Shown here piece by piece: positions 5,304 to 5,446 of a stretch of 5,446 nucleotides of DNA (its first letter is position 1; each line of letters opens with the position of its first letter). Source of the stretch: Gemmatimonadota bacterium (lineage in GTDB: Bacteria > Gemmatimonadota > Gemmatimonadetes > Gemmatimonadales > Gemmatimonadaceae); NCBI GenBank assembly GCA_028287225.1, contig JAQBPZ010000022.1, positions 1-5,446 on the forward strand, given 5' to 3'. The notes beneath the pieces are model-generated. The model made no database searches. It saw only the letters and a program-made list of their open reading frames with translations, and was not told where the DNA came from. Position numbers and translations under genes: made by a program.

Positions 5304-5446
5304 ACGCCCTCCTGAACGGATTCCATCCTTCCTTCGACGCCCTCTCCTCGTGCGCCGACCAGTCCGACCTGCACGCGGCCCGGAGCCGCGTGGGACGGCA
5401 CGTCGCGCGGTGCGCGGCCTGCGCGGCGACGGTCGCCGAGATCCGT
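5300..5446 (+). CDS. Putative zinc-binding anti-sigma factor (N-terminal part, cut by window end)
   Basis: Only 49 codons lie inside the window, and the reading frame is still open at its end. The start ATG overlaps the sigma factor stop as ATGA, the classic arrangement for a sigma/anti-sigma pair. Residues 34-41 read HVARCAAC, an H-x3-C-x2-C motif as in the zinc anti-sigma (ZAS) domain that holds ECF sigma factors inactive. His9 lies 25 residues before His34, the spacing between the two zinc-binding histidines of ChrR (His6 and His31), so His9 is a candidate fourth ligand; Cys18 is another. Whether a transmembrane segment (membrane-anchored sensor) or a soluble sensing domain (ChrR/RsrA type) follows cannot be seen. 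The role rests on motif plus position. Confidence 0.82.
   Translation, partial: MNALLNGFHPSFDALSSCADQSDLHAARSRVGRHVARCAACAATVAEIR

Overview
This is a compact, GC-rich bacterial chromosome segment (roughly 70% G+C by eye, with strong G/C preference at third codon positions). All convincing genes lie on the + strand. Gene content and order (uvrB, tsaE, tsaB, rimI, then ssb), the SSB sequence and a GGTAGGAC-type 8-bp intergenic repeat suggest Gemmatimonadota or a similar high-GC Gram-negative phylum. That placement is an inference from general resemblance, not from a search. It looks like core chromosome: I see no transposase, phage gene, CRISPR array, tRNA or rRNA.

Layout. Positions 1-103 hold a perfect 18-bp inverted repeat built from 8-bp units, then the start of uvrB. 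Positions 104-3835 are a tight four-gene block: uvrB (nucleotide excision repair), tsaE and tsaB (t6A tRNA modification) and rimI (protein N-acetyltransferase). Every junction is a 4-nt ATGA or GTGA stop/start overlap, so the genes are probably one translationally coupled operon. tsaD and tsaC, the other t6A genes, are not in the window. Positions 3836-3997 are a less GC-rich, GT-rich leader ending in a strong Shine-Dalgarno sequence before ssb (3998-4516). Positions 4517-4724 hold a consensus DnaA box, a 16-bp perfect terminator-like hairpin, two smaller twin hairpins and a possible ECF-type promoter. Positions 4725-5303 encode an ECF-family sigma factor. An overlapping gene from 5300, cut by the window end, has the HxxxCxxC motif of a zinc-binding anti-sigma factor. 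No gene-free stretch exceeds 300 bases.

How the genes work together. uvrB and ssb both serve DNA repair and replication. tsaE and tsaB support the ATP-dependent step that puts t6A on ANN-decoding tRNAs, and rimI is a common companion of that pair. The sigma/anti-sigma pair is a separate regulatory unit, insulated from ssb by the hairpin. Its signal and targets cannot be read from this window.

I did not find a convincing new biological system. The points most worth checking are the palindromic 8-bp repeat at the left edge, the DnaA box after ssb, the structured ssb leader, and the possibly leaderless, self-regulated sigma/anti-sigma unit.
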